Notes: generated by a model not told the origin, from the sequence alone. Numbered from the stretch's first letter, positions 1 to 7,407 are shown. The stretch is 41,963 nucleotides of DNA from an uncultured Alistipes sp. (GCA_937880705.1 CALGRZ010000113.1:1-41963), one strand, 5' to 3'. Program-made: numbers and translations.

Positions 1-2
1 AC

Positions 3-731
3 CGCAACAACATGGTATCGCTGCTCAACATCCTCGACCTGATGAAGCAGTACGAGCGTCGCAACATCGTATTCTCATCGTCGGCTACGGTATATGGCGA
101 TGCCGATGTGCTACCCGTCACGGAGCTCACACCCCGCAAGCCCGCCACCTCGCCCTACGGCAATACGAAGCAGATGGCCGAGGATATCCTGCGCGACATG
201 ACCCTCTCGTGCGACAAGCTCAACGGCATAGCCCTGCGCTACTTCAACCCCATCGGTGCCCACCCCTCGGCACTTATCGGTGAGCTGCCCCGCGGCGTAC
301 CCAACAACCTCGTGCCCTACATCACGCAGACCGCAGCCGGTGTGCGCGAGTGCTTGAGCATCTTCGGCGACGACTACTCTACGCCCGACGGCTCGTGCCT
401 GCGCGACTTCATCGACATCGTCGACCTGGCCAAGGCACACGTTGTGGCCATCGGCCGTATGCTTGAGGGTAAGAACAAGGCGCGCTACGAGGTCTTCAAC
501 GTCGGCACCGGTCGCCCCGTCTCGGTATTCGAGTTGGTCAACGGCTTCGAGGCTGCCAATGAGCTGAAGCTCAACTATAAGGTAGCACCTCGTCGCGATG
601 GTGACGTGCCCGCCGTATGGGCCGACACCAAGCTCGCTAACGAGGAGCTGGGCTGGCGAGCCGAGCGCGAGCTGAACGACACGCTGAAGTCGGCCTGGGA
701 GTGGGAGAAACACCTCCGAGGCATTAAGTAG
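3..731 (+). CDS. galE: UDP-glucose 4-epimerase, C-terminal part
   Basis: GalE interconverts UDP-glucose and UDP-galactose in the cytoplasm (Leloir pathway, sugar-nucleotide supply), using bound NAD. The reading frame is open from base 3 to TAG at 731, so the N-terminal Rossmann GxxGxxG part lies outside the window. Visible are the family segment NNMVSLLNILDLMKQ, the catalytic Ser/Thr strand IVFSSSATVYG, the catalytic YxxxK as SPYGNTKQMAEDIL, the substrate segment LRYFNPIGAHPS, and LRDFIDIVDLAKAH with VFNVGTGRPVSVFELV towards the end. About 240 residues remain of a family usually near 340. The ATG at 12 is internal, not the start. The short gap to the next gene contains only a weak hairpin (about 750-774). 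The family assignment is secure; substrate preference within the epimerases is inferred. Confidence 0.95.
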   Translation, partial: RNNMVSLLNILDLMKQYERRNIVFSSSATVYGDADVLPVTELTPRKPATSPYGNTKQMAEDILRDMTLSCDKLNGIALRYFNPIGAHPSALIGELPRGVPNNLVPYITQTAAGVRECLSIFGDDYSTPDGSCLRDFIDIVDLAKAHVVAIGRMLEGKNKARYEVFNVGTGRPVSVFELVNGFEAANELKLNYKVAPRRDGDVPAVWADTKLANEELGWRAERELNDTLKSAWEWEKHLRGIK

Positions 732-786
732 ACAATAAAAACACGCCCTGCACGTTGTTCTGCAAGGCAAAACATTGACAGATACT

Positions 787-1413
787 ATGAGAAGAGTGAT
801 ACTGATGCTCCTGCTGGCCATACTCTGCATACCTATGGCCGAGGCCAAGCGACGCGAGAGCGAGGAGGAGATAGCAAAGAAGACACGCCACTATGAGGGT
901 TGGGAGTTTGGTGCTTCGGCACGCTTCGGCCTTGTCTTCTACGAACTGGACTACATGCGCGTGAATGGCCAAAAGCCCATGCGCGCCTTCCACAAGCAGA
1001 CCGAGCTTGGCGGCAACATCATGCTCAATGCCGGCTACCTGATCAACAACAACTGGAAGGTGGGCATCGAGGCGGGCGCACAGATACAGTACAACCACAC
1101 GGTTGTACCCCTCCACCTCACGGCACACTACTTCTATGGCAAGCGCAAAAACTGCCTGTTCAACTTTGTGAACATGGGTACCAACATCCTCTTCGACAAG
1201 GGCTTACGCTTTGGCACCACGGCAGCCGGAGGTGTGGGCTATCGTCTTCAAAGCCCCGACAGCAGACGTAAGTGGGATATCATGGTAGGCTATGAGGCTC
1301 TGCTGCTCAATCCCCGTCCCGAGCTCAAGGGTGACTACTCGTTCGATGCGAAGGATGTCAACCGCAAGGAGTTCAACCAGATGGTATTTGTCGGCATCGG
1401 CATGACCTTTTAA
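787..1413 (+). CDS. secreted outer-membrane beta-barrel-like protein
   Basis: I do not recognise a specific family. The ATG at 787 gives an immediate signal peptide (MRRVILMLLLAILCIPMAEA) followed by a charged linker; a TTG at 775 would only add four residues. The rest alternates hydrophobic and polar residues in strand-like stretches (FGASARFGLVFYELDY, LGGNIMLNAGYLI, WKVGIEAGAQIQYN, LRFGTTAAGGVGYRL, WDIMVGYEALLL) and ends in FVGIGMTF, a terminal-Phe strand typical of outer-membrane barrels recognised by BamA. At 208 residues an 8-strand barrel is plausible. It follows galE by 55 bases and ends 20 bases before a strong hairpin terminator. The function is unknown; the envelope location is inferred from these features. 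Confidence 0.75.
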   Translation: MRRVILMLLLAILCIPMAEAKRRESEEEIAKKTRHYEGWEFGASARFGLVFYELDYMRVNGQKPMRAFHKQTELGGNIMLNAGYLINNNWKVGIEAGAQIQYNHTVVPLHLTAHYFYGKRKNCLFNFVNMGTNILFDKGLRFGTTAAGGVGYRLQSPDSRRKWDIMVGYEALLLNPRPELKGDYSFDAKDVNRKEFNQMVFVGIGMTF

Positions 1414-1432
1414 CGAAGAGCATAGAGATAGC

Positions 1433-1470
1433 AAAAGAGGTGTTTTAGTCGCGGCTAAAACACCTCTTTT
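1433..1470. terminator. bidirectional hairpin terminator overlapping the 3' end of recO
   Basis: A perfect 16-base inverted repeat: AAAAGAGGTGTTTTAG (1433-1448) and CTAAAACACCTCTTTT (1455-1470) with a 6-base loop. It lies between convergent genes (barrel protein on plus, recO on minus). The right arm contains the last codons of recO including its TAG stop, so the stem doubles as coding sequence. T runs are within the arms on both strands. Confidence 0.85.
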
Positions 1471-2183
1471 AGTACCCGTATGGACTCGACAGCCTTGATG
1501 CCCTCGAGGTGGTAGGCGTAGTACTTGAGCATCGCCTCGAGGAAGGCTACACGCTCGGTGCGGTTGAGGCCCACCTCTCCGAGATAGCGCACATCGCACT
1601 CCAACATATCGTGCAGTATTCTGGCATTCTCGGGTGCAAGGGCGCAGCTTGGCAGGAGGGCGTGTGGCGTGAAGTGTCCATCGCGAATATCGAGCCACGC
1701 ACCATCCGTATACTCATTGTCGGGCGAGAAGCCCAGCGGACGGCTTAAGTTGGCCAAGAACCATAGGTGGAAGTTGGCTATGCCCTCGTCGATATGGTCC
1801 AAGGCCTCGATCGAGCCCCACACAAAGTCGAAGAGCTCGCCCAGCGGCTCATTCTCCCTTACCAGACGGTAGAGCACCTCGGCCATAAAGAGGGCGATGG
1901 TCGACTTGCGCACATCGAAGGGCAGCGTGCGAAGCACTATGCCGGGGGCCAAGTCCTTCAGGCGGTGCATCGTGAGTTTCGACGATGTAAGACCCTCGAA
2001 CTCAACAGCAAACATCGGCTGGAGCAGGGCCATGCGCGACCCCTTGGCCGTGGGGCGTATGCCCTGTATCATGTAGCTCTGGCGGCCGTGTGTATCGGTG
2101 AGCATGTGCACAACAAGCCCCTTCTCGCCATACTTCAACGTGCCGAGAACGATACCACGCGCCTTATACGACTTCATCGCCAT
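1455..2183 (-). CDS. recO: DNA repair protein RecO
   Basis: RecO mediates loading of RecA onto SSB-coated single-stranded DNA together with RecR (RecFOR recombination repair) in the cytoplasm. The N-terminal OB-fold start is visible as YKARGIVLGTLKYGEKG, followed by MLTDTHGRQSYMIQGIRP and the helical segment FDVRKSTIALFMAEVLYRLV. The C-terminal half FHLWFLANLSRPLGFSP is typical of Bacteroidetes RecO. Length about 240 residues matches the family. Two in-frame ATGs (2183 and 2177) lie directly after the ispG stop; the frame stays open further upstream to 2459 but that part is antisense-of-ispG nonsense. Co-transcribed with ispG by position. The stop is inside the terminator stem. Confidence 0.92.
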   Translation of the reverse strand: MAMKSYKARGIVLGTLKYGEKGLVVHMLTDTHGRQSYMIQGIRPTAKGSRMALLQPMFAVEFEGLTSSKLTMHRLKDLAPGIVLRTLPFDVRKSTIALFMAEVLYRLVRENEPLGELFDFVWGSIEALDHIDEGIANFHLWFLANLSRPLGFSPDNEYTDGAWLDIRDGHFTPHALLPSCALAPENARILHDMLECDVRYLGEVGLNRTERVAFLEAMLKYYAYHLEGIKAVESIRVLKEVF

Positions 2184-2184
2184 G

Positions 2185-3669
2185 CTACTCGGGGTCGTGC
2201 CAGCGGCCGTCAGCCTTGATGATGTCGATGAGGTGGTCGAGAGCCTCCGACTGGTGGATGTTGCGCTCGACAATATCACGACCGCGATAGAGCGTGATAT
2301 GCTCGGGCGAAGAGCCAACATAACCGTAGTCGGCATCTGCCATCTCGCCCGGGCCGTTGACGATGCAGCCCATAACACCGATCTTGAGATCCTTGAGGTG
2401 CGAGGTGCGGGCCTTGATGGCGGCCAGCGTAGATTGTATATCGTAGAGTGTACGGCCACAGCTCGGGCAGGCGATATACTCCGTGCGCGAGAACCTTACA
2501 CGCGAGGCCTGCAATATCATCAACTCGATGTCGGAGAGCTGCTCCTCGCTCAACGCCGGAGCATCGACCCACACGCCATCGGCCAGACCGTCGATAAGCA
2601 GCTGGCCCATATCTGCCGCAGCGTATATCGCCACACGCTCCACATCGGCCATATCGTAGCGACGACGTATCACCACCGGGCGACCATCCTCGCGGTCGAG
2701 TATTGCGGCGCGCCACTCCGCCGTAGGGTTGCCACTCACCGCCTCGACAACATCATAGTCCGCTGTCAACTCGCTGTGTATCACAGGACGAGCCTTGGTG
2801 CGTGGCTGATACTTCGTAGGCGAGTAACGCTCGGGGTGAGCCACCGTGAACTCCCCCTCACGGCTGCGGAAGTAGTCCACCAGCATAGCACCCACGGGCA
2901 CCTCATTCTCGGGAGCCTCCGTGAGCGATACGCGCAGCGTGTCACCCAGACCGTCGGCCAGGAGGGCTCCAATGCCCACAGCACTCTTGATGCGACCCTC
3001 GATACCGTCACCCGCCTCGGTGACACCCAGATGCAGGGGGTAGGTCATGCCCTCACGCTCCATGGCCTCAACCAAGAGGCGGTAGGCGTGTACCATCACG
3101 CGCGTGTTGCTCGACTTCATCGACACCACCACATCCTCAAACTGCATCGCACGGCACATCTTGAGGAACTCCATTGCCGAGGCCACCATGCCCTCGGGGG
3201 TGTCGCCCCACTCATCGAAGATGCGCTTGGCCAGCGAGCCGTGGTTGACACCTATGCGCAGCGCAACGCCACGACGACGACATATCTCAACGAGTCGCTC
3301 CAGCTCGCCATTCGATGTTCGGAAGTTACCCGGGTTGATGCGCACCTTATCCACCGCCTCGGCAGCTATCATAGCTATCTCGGGGGTGAAGTGTATGTCG
3401 GCAACGATGGCCGTGGCATACCCCCTGCGGCGCAACTCCCCAACTATGGGGGCGAGGGCCTCACCCTCCTTGCGACCCTGGGCCGTGAGGCGGACTATGG
3501 GAGCTCCGGCATCGGCTATGCGACAGGTCTGCTCCACGGAGCCTGCGACATCGGCCGTTGAGGTGTTGGTCATCGACTGCACAGCGATGGGGTTGTCGCC
3601 TCCGACAACTACGTCAGCTATGCGAACAGGGTGAGCTTTGCGACGCTCATAACGCGAGAGATTGAACAT
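2185..3669 (-). CDS. ispG: 4-hydroxy-3-methylbut-2-enyl diphosphate synthase (IspG/GcpE)
   Basis: IspG reduces methylerythritol cyclodiphosphate to HMBPP, the penultimate step of the MEP isoprenoid pathway. The N-terminal TIM barrel is seen from VGGDNPIAVQSMTNTSTAD through VDKVRINPGNF and LRIGVNHGS. The C-terminal [4Fe-4S] domain has CPSC at residues 401/404, GCIVNGPGE with Cys435 and the Glu442 ligand, matching the CxxC...C...E iron-sulfur site. Between them is an insertion of roughly 125 residues, so this is the three-domain type; at 494 residues it looks shorter than the roughly 600 I remember for other Bacteroidetes and plant/chlamydial enzymes. It is first in an operon with recO (1-base gap) and has its own promoter upstream. 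UppS elsewhere in the window consumes products of this pathway. Confidence 0.95.
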   Translation of the reverse strand: MFNLSRYERRKAHPVRIADVVVGGDNPIAVQSMTNTSTADVAGSVEQTCRIADAGAPIVRLTAQGRKEGEALAPIVGELRRRGYATAIVADIHFTPEIAMIAAEAVDKVRINPGNFRTSNGELERLVEICRRRGVALRIGVNHGSLAKRIFDEWGDTPEGMVASAMEFLKMCRAMQFEDVVVSMKSSNTRVMVHAYRLLVEAMEREGMTYPLHLGVTEAGDGIEGRIKSAVGIGALLADGLGDTLRVSLTEAPENEVPVGAMLVDYFRSREGEFTVAHPERYSPTKYQPRTKARPVIHSELTADYDVVEAVSGNPTAEWRAAILDREDGRPVVIRRRYDMADVERVAIYAAADMGQLLIDGLADGVWVDAPALSEEQLSDIELMILQASRVRFSRTEYIACPSCGRTLYDIQSTLAAIKARTSHLKDLKIGVMGCIVNGPGEMADADYGYVGSSPEHITLYRGRDIVERNIHQSEALDHLIDIIKADGRWHDPE

Positions 3670-3707
3670 AGGTTCGAGTGATTTTGCTGGTTTTGGTTTT
3701 TCCTACA

Positions 3708-3715
3708 CAAAGTTA
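3708..3715 (-). promoter_or_regulatory. -7 element of the ispG-recO promoter
   Basis: On the minus strand this reads TAACTTTG, a match to the Bacteroidetes TAnnTTTG element, 39 bases upstream of the ispG start. No good -33 TTG is visible at the right distance, so the assignment rests on the -7 box and position. Confidence 0.55.
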
Positions 3716-3771
3716 ACGCTTTTTCTCGGAATTACTCCCTGCTTATCGAATTTTTGGCCCACGCCGCGCAC

Positions 3772-3903
3772 AACTCATTGATTTTCCGAGCGTTACTGCT
3801 GTTTTCAACATCGCCTCCAAACCACCCTTGTAACTCGCTGAAAATCAGAGAGTTGAATTTTTAGTCAAAATCCGTTTTTCAACTCTCTGTAAATCAGCGC
3901 GTT
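3772..3903. repeat. three copies of a 23-base palindromic repeat between ispG and the rSAM operon
   Basis: Copies at 3772-3794, 3832-3854 and 3881-3903 follow AACTC-(13 bases)-GAGTT/GCGTT with a TCAG-rich centre (for example AACTCGCTGA-AAA-TCAGAGAGTT). Copies two and three together also form a perfect 12-base inverted repeat, CAGAGAGTTGAA (3846-3857) with TTCAACTCTCTG (3878-3889). The stretch 3670-4001 contains no gene. The array lies between two divergent promoters, upstream of the radical SAM operon, and related copies occur at 36640-36772. It may be an operator or a dispersed intergenic repeat. Confidence 0.6.
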
Positions 3904-3938
3904 GCAAAACGCTTTCGGAAAAAATATTTGCCAAAAAA

Positions 3939-3971
3939 TTTGGTCGTTAGCCCGACTACGTCGTACCTTTG
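3939..3971 (+). promoter_or_regulatory. promoter of the radical SAM/lipoprotein operon
   Basis: TTTGG at 3939-3943, a 20-base spacer and TACCTTTG at 3964-3971 match the primary Bacteroidetes sigma promoter (TTTG / TAnnTTTG). The first gene starts 30 bases downstream at 4002. The nearest palindromic repeat ends 35 bases upstream of the -33 box. Confidence 0.75.
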
Positions 3972-4001
3972 TGGTAGCTAAAATCACTAAACTCATCTAC
4001 C

Positions 4002-4508
4002 ATGAAACGAACAATTCTACTTATCGGCCTTGGCATAGCCTTCCTATGCGTCTCGGCATGGGTGGCCTTAAGCCGTGGTCGCAATGCAAAGGCGGTGCGC
4101 GCAAAGTTCCGTCTGGGCGGTGCCATACTCACGCTGGTGAGCCTCACCTCGCTGGCGAGTTGCAACCCCGACGGCGGAGATATGATAACGTGCTACGACC
4201 CCGCGCCACCCATTGTAAACAATATAGGTATCGACATCGCGAGTACGACCCTGCGCAATGGCGACATTGTCACCATCTATGGCGACTGCCGATACGATGG
4301 CGATGTACGCCTCGTGGTCACCTCGCCCGAAGGCGCAACCCTGCAAAGCGAGGAGCAGAGCTTTGGTCAATGTAACGATCTTCATCTGGAGTTTGTACTC
4401 AACGTGGGCGACTACACCGGCCAAGCCGCCATCCACATCTACTACAACACAACTGCAACTGATGCGGAGGATGGACACAGCGTCATTGCAATAACCATAG
4501 AGGAGTAA
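4002..4508 (+). CDS. leader-like membrane lipoprotein A1 of the rSAM locus
   Basis: I do not recognise a named family. The 168-residue protein starts with a hydrophobic helix (residues 4-23), then a basic stretch SRGRNAKAVRAKFRLGGA (24-41), then a second hydrophobic segment ending in a lipobox-like LASC with Cys54, and shortly after a TCYDP motif (Cys64). The rest looks like a small beta-sandwich (LRNGDIVTIYG, LNVGDYTGQAAIHIYY). A paralogue lies at 5002-5505; residues 23-41 are almost identical between the two (one difference) while the remainder is much more diverged. Two hydrophobic segments before a lipobox is not a standard signal peptide. First gene of an operon with two radical SAM enzymes, 7 bases before a lipoprotein gene; a substrate or scaffold role is inferred only from context. 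Confidence 0.8.
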   Translation: MKRTILLIGLGIAFLCVSAWVALSRGRNAKAVRAKFRLGGAILTLVSLTSLASCNPDGGDMITCYDPAPPIVNNIGIDIASTTLRNGDIVTIYGDCRYDGDVRLVVTSPEGATLQSEEQSFGQCNDLHLEFVLNVGDYTGQAAIHIYYNTTATDAEDGHSVIAITIEE

Positions 4509-4515
4509 ACACAAC

Positions 4516-4986
4516 ATGAAACGACTACTAAACATATTGTTGACCCTGCTGGGTTGCAGCTTTCAGGCGGCATGCATGCGCTGCGAGTACGGCACACCCA
4601 ACATCACCTTTGAGCTTAAGGCGCGCGTGGTTGATGAGCAGGGCATGCCCATCGAGGGTATCGAGGTACGCGCCTTACATGGTCAGGATGACAAGCATGG
4701 CCAGCCCTTTGACCACCGCACAGGCATATCGGACTACCGCGGCGAGATCAACGCGGGAGGTATTATGTGGCCGGGCGTGCAGTATAACGTGCGCTTCATA
4801 GACCCCGACGGCGAGCTTAACGGAGGCGAGTTCGCGACCCTCGATATGAACATCTCGGACAAGGTCGAGCAGGTCAAGGAGGGCGATGGCAACTGGAACG
4901 AGGGCTCGTATCGTGCCGACCTGGGGGATGTCACAATGACACTCGCTGAGGAGGACGATAACATCGACGACAACGACAACCAATAA
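4516..4986 (+). CDS. radical SAM-associated putative lipoprotein (B1)
   Basis: Resembles the Bacteroidetes family annotated as radical SAM-associated putative lipoprotein, whose members sit beside a dedicated radical SAM enzyme; no biochemical function is known to me. A short hydrophobic leader leads to candidate lipobox cysteines (LLGC at Cys14 or AAC at Cys20), followed by CEYGTP, the hallmark YGxP motif. Then comes an Ig-like/carboxypeptidase-regulatory-like fold: LKARVVDEQGMPIEGIEVRA, SDYRGEINAGG, and the segment FIDPDGELNGGEFATLD shared with the two later lipoproteins. The C-terminus is acidic (EEDDNIDDNDNQ). Its start is 7 bases after A1, implying co-translation. Probably anchored on the periplasmic or outer-surface side; a modification by the operon's radical SAM enzymes is inferred. 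Confidence 0.8.
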   Translation: MKRLLNILLTLLGCSFQAACMRCEYGTPNITFELKARVVDEQGMPIEGIEVRALHGQDDKHGQPFDHRTGISDYRGEINAGGIMWPGVQYNVRFIDPDGELNGGEFATLDMNISDKVEQVKEGDGNWNEGSYRADLGDVTMTLAEEDDNIDDNDNQ

Positions 4987-5001
4987 CCAAACCGACAGAG
5001 G

Positions 5002-5505
5002 ATGAAGAGGAGTCTACTTATAGCTGCACTGGGCATCGCCTTCGCGGGGGTGTCGCTATGGGTGCTGTTGAGCCGAGGTCGCAGTGCCAAGGCGGTGCGT
5101 GCAAAGTTCCGCCTGGGAGGTGCCCTCATCACCGCCGTAGGCCTCACCACACTCACCAGCTGCACAACAAGCTGTTACGACCCCTACATACCCGACTTCA
5201 ACCAACTTGTGCTCCAGGTCGACAACGCCACCGAGCTGCGCAATGGCCAGAAGATCACCATCGCGGGCACCATGGGTGCACCCTCAACCATCATCGCCAT
5301 GGTACTCACGCCCGATGATGAGCCCCTGCAATACGAGGAGATAACGCCCTCGCTCGAGGCCGAGTTCTCCGAGGAGTTCGCACTCAACGTAGGCACATAC
5401 ACCGGAGCGGCGAAGGTCATAATAGAGTACTTCCTCGACTACAAAGACCTCGAGGATAACACGCCCGAGGGTCGCGACATCCTCGGCATACAGATTATTA
5501 AATAG
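5002..5505 (+). CDS. leader-like membrane lipoprotein A2 of the rSAM locus
   Basis: Paralogue of the protein at 4002-4508, 167 residues. Same plan: hydrophobic helix (5-23), basic block SRGRSAKAVRAKFRLGGA (24-41), second hydrophobic segment ending in LTSC (Cys54, exactly aligned with the paralogue), and SCYDP at Cys58. The mature part shares LRNGQKITIAG and LNVGTYTGAAKVII with A1 but is otherwise diverged. The basic block is conserved at the DNA level too. Tandem duplication of an A-B (leader protein plus lipoprotein) unit explains A1-B1-A2-B2. Function unknown; the conserved N-terminal region could be a recognition segment for the neighbouring radical SAM enzymes (inference). Confidence 0.8.
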   Translation: MKRSLLIAALGIAFAGVSLWVLLSRGRSAKAVRAKFRLGGALITAVGLTTLTSCTTSCYDPYIPDFNQLVLQVDNATELRNGQKITIAGTMGAPSTIIAMVLTPDDEPLQYEEITPSLEAEFSEEFALNVGTYTGAAKVIIEYFLDYKDLEDNTPEGRDILGIQIIK

Positions 5506-5513
5506 CAACCACT

Positions 5514-5909
5514 ATGAGAAGAGTATATCAATTAGCACTGTTAGCAGCCCTGCTCCTTCTGGGCGGATGCGAGGAGCGTCCTTCAGAGTACTACGTTCTA
5601 TGGATTACTACCCGCGTGGTCGACACCGAGGGCAACCCCATCCAGGGTATCTGGATACACCCCGAGGGCTACGACTTCCCAGGCCGCGAGGGCTACACCG
5701 ACTACAAGGGCGAGATGGGAGGCTCCACAAGCATAAAGCCTACGAGGCAGATCAACATAGTATTCGAGGATGTCGACGGTGAGCACAACGGTGGCGAGTA
5801 TGAGAGCCACACCTGCACCCTCAAACTCAACCCCGTAGCACCTGACGAGTATGGATTCTCGGGCAGTGACTTCATCAAGTTGGGCGACATAGTCTTAAAC
5901 CGCAAATAA
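5514..5909 (+). CDS. radical SAM-associated putative lipoprotein (B2)
   Basis: 131-residue lipoprotein with a clear signal and lipobox, ALLLLGGC (Cys19). The mature part is one Ig-like domain: TTRVVDTEGNPIQGIWIHPEG, TDYKGEMGGSTS, VFEDVDGEHNGGEYESH and the closing strand KLGDIVLNRK. It shares the DG-x-x-N-x-GE and LGDIV motifs with the proteins at 4516 and 5928, but the YGxP motif after the lipid-bearing cysteine is missing (CEERPSEYYVLW instead). Starts 8 bases after A2. Whether loss of the motif means it escapes modification is an open question raised by the sequence. Confidence 0.8.
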   Translation: MRRVYQLALLAALLLLGGCEERPSEYYVLWITTRVVDTEGNPIQGIWIHPEGYDFPGREGYTDYKGEMGGSTSIKPTRQINIVFEDVDGEHNGGEYESHTCTLKLNPVAPDEYGFSGSDFIKLGDIVLNRK

Positions 5910-5927
5910 CAAAAACAGAGTATAACC

Positions 5928-6284
5928 ATGGGACGTTTCTTAACAAAACTCTTCGCACTGATGGGCATCTCGCTCACATGCGTAGCCTGCTACGGCACAC
6001 CCTACTCGGAGTATATACCCAGACACGAAGTCGAGGCGGGTGGACGTGTGCTTAACGACAAGGGCAAGCCCATCACCGACATCAGGGTCGAGCTGGGCGA
6101 GCAGCACACCCGCACCAACGCCGATGGAGAGTTTTATATCAGTGGTGCATACAGCTCTAACGAGATGGTGCTCATCGACACGGACGGAGCGGAGAACCTC
6201 GGGGAGTTCGAGAAGGCTATCTTTGTGCTCGAGAAGGGCTACAACAACCTCGGCGACATAGTCCTTAAGCGCACGGACGAGTAG
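5928..6284 (+). CDS. radical SAM-associated putative lipoprotein (B3)
   Basis: 118-residue small lipoprotein. Leader MGRFLTKLFALMGISLTCVAC with Cys18 or Cys21 as the lipid site, directly followed by YGTP (ACYGTPYSEY). The Ig-like domain reads GGRVLNDKGKPITDIRVELG, TNADGEFYISG, LIDTDGAENLGEF and ends NLGDIVLKRTDE. These motifs match the lipoproteins at 4516 and 5514, so all three are paralogues. It is the last lipoprotein before the first radical SAM gene, from which it is separated by a 91-base gap with a small stem-loop. It fits the rSAM/lipoprotein family; function unknown. Confidence 0.8.
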   Translation: MGRFLTKLFALMGISLTCVACYGTPYSEYIPRHEVEAGGRVLNDKGKPITDIRVELGEQHTRTNADGEFYISGAYSSNEMVLIDTDGAENLGEFEKAIFVLEKGYNNLGDIVLKRTDE

Positions 6285-6300
6285 CCTTATCAACACCACC

Positions 6301-6331
6301 GCACCGAGGAGGCACTAACCTACCTTGGTGC
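6301..6331 (+). other. intercistronic stem-loop before the first radical SAM gene
   Basis: GCACCGAGG (6301-6309) can pair with CCTTGGTGC (6323-6331) with one G-U pair and a 13-base loop, just after the lipoprotein stop and 45 bases before the radical SAM start. There is no T run, so it may be an mRNA-processing or expression-tuning element rather than a terminator. Weak evidence. Confidence 0.35.
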
Positions 6332-6375
6332 TCACCAATATGGAGTCTATACGAAATGTTAACAGAGGGTAGATT

Positions 6376-7407
6376 ATGGGGCTGTTTCGCAGAGAACTGA
6401 TAGACATTGGCCTGATGGTCTTTGAGCTTACCGATGCCTGCAACCAGGCGTGTAAGTTCTGCTACAACCACTTCAAGGCCTCGGAGGGCTGCCATGTCGC
6501 TGCCCCCGACTACCGCGCAGCGCGACGTACGCTGAAGAGGCTGCTCGGCCAGGCGCGCATAGGGGTCATCTCGCTCTCGGGTGGCGAGCCGATGCTCATG
6601 CCACACATCCACGACATAGTCCTCAAGGCACGCTTTGCGGGGTCAACAGTCAACCTGCTGACCAACGGCACACTGCTCAACGACCACCATATCGGGATCT
6701 TCAACGACCTGGGTGTCGGCACAATACAGATACCGCTACTTGCCGACACTGCCGAGCGTCACGACAGCATCACCGCCCTCGACGGCTCATGGCAGCGTGC
6801 CCTCACCGCCGCCCGCAAGGTGGCTGCAACGCGCGAGGGGTGGCTCACGCCGGTACTCATCTTAAGTCGGATGAACATCGACCGCATCGAGCCCACATTG
6901 CGACTCTATGCCGAGTTAGGCGCACGACGAGCGATGGTCAACCGCTTCAATATCGGAGGTCTGGGCATACGCAATGCCGAGAGGCTGGTGATGAGTCCTG
7001 CCGAGCTTCGCGAGGCCTTCCACCGCGTTGACAAGGTTGCCGGCGAGCTGGGCCTCAACATCCACAACGGTGTCTGCACGCCTATGTGTCTGCTCGACCC
7101 CCGCGACTACCACAACATCACCTTCTCGCACTGCACCACCGACCTGAAGAGTCGACCGCTGACGATCAACTACCGTGGCGATGTGAGGTTCTGCAACCAC
7201 TCGCCCCGCGTCTTGGGCAACATACACCAAGAGCCACTGGCCAAGATCATCGAACGCTCGACCAACGACGGATACTTCGACAGCCGCCCTGTGCAGTGCT
7301 CCGCATGCCAACTATGGGAGAGGTGCCGTGGTGGTTGCCGCGCCGCCTCGGAGCAGGTATATGGCCGCTTCGACATGGCAGACCCTATATTGGAGGGAGG
7401 CGTATAG
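6376..7407 (+). CDS. radical SAM/SPASM-type maturase-like enzyme (R1)
   Basis: 343 residues, cytoplasmic. The radical SAM [4Fe-4S] motif CxxxCxxC is CNQACKFC at Cys22/26/29, followed by ISLSGGEPML (the GGE SAM-binding motif) and VNLLTNGTLL. After the partial TIM barrel, a cysteine-rich C-terminus has CTPMC, HCTTD, the strand LTINYRGDVRFCNHSPRVLGNI and a final CSACQLWERCRGGCRAAS, the pattern of a SPASM/twitch auxiliary-cluster domain. Such enzymes modify peptides or proteins in RiPP-like systems. It lies in the same operon as four lipoproteins, with the barrel gene 26 bases downstream. It is clearly a different subfamily from the enzyme at 8341-9417. The substrate is unknown; the local lipoproteins are the obvious candidates. 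Confidence 0.88.
   Translation: MGLFRRELIDIGLMVFELTDACNQACKFCYNHFKASEGCHVAAPDYRAARRTLKRLLGQARIGVISLSGGEPMLMPHIHDIVLKARFAGSTVNLLTNGTLLNDHHIGIFNDLGVGTIQIPLLADTAERHDSITALDGSWQRALTAARKVAATREGWLTPVLILSRMNIDRIEPTLRLYAELGARRAMVNRFNIGGLGIRNAERLVMSPAELREAFHRVDKVAGELGLNIHNGVCTPMCLLDPRDYHNITFSHCTTDLKSRPLTINYRGDVRFCNHSPRVLGNIHQEPLAKIIERSTNDGYFDSRPVQCSACQLWERCRGGCRAASEQVYGRFDMADPILEGGV

Noticed and set aside
751..774. Hairpin between galE and the next gene
   Set aside because: GCCCTGCA/TGCAAGGC has a mismatch and no T run; too weak to call a terminator.
2178..2459. Longer RecO start at 2459
   Set aside because: The extra 90 residues are Arg/Ser-rich frame-shifted antisense-like sequence inside ispG; ATGs directly after the ispG stop fit RecO length.
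2098..3561. 487-codon plus-strand open frame opposite ispG
   Set aside because: Antisense shadow caused by GC-rich codon use; no domain and the opposite strand encodes a complete, motif-bearing IspG.
3942..3950. GGTCGTTAG shared with the 3' end of the TPR/HTH gene (minus, 36769-36777)
   Set aside because: In one place it is coding sequence (Gly-Arg-stop); a short match like this can arise by chance in 42 kb.
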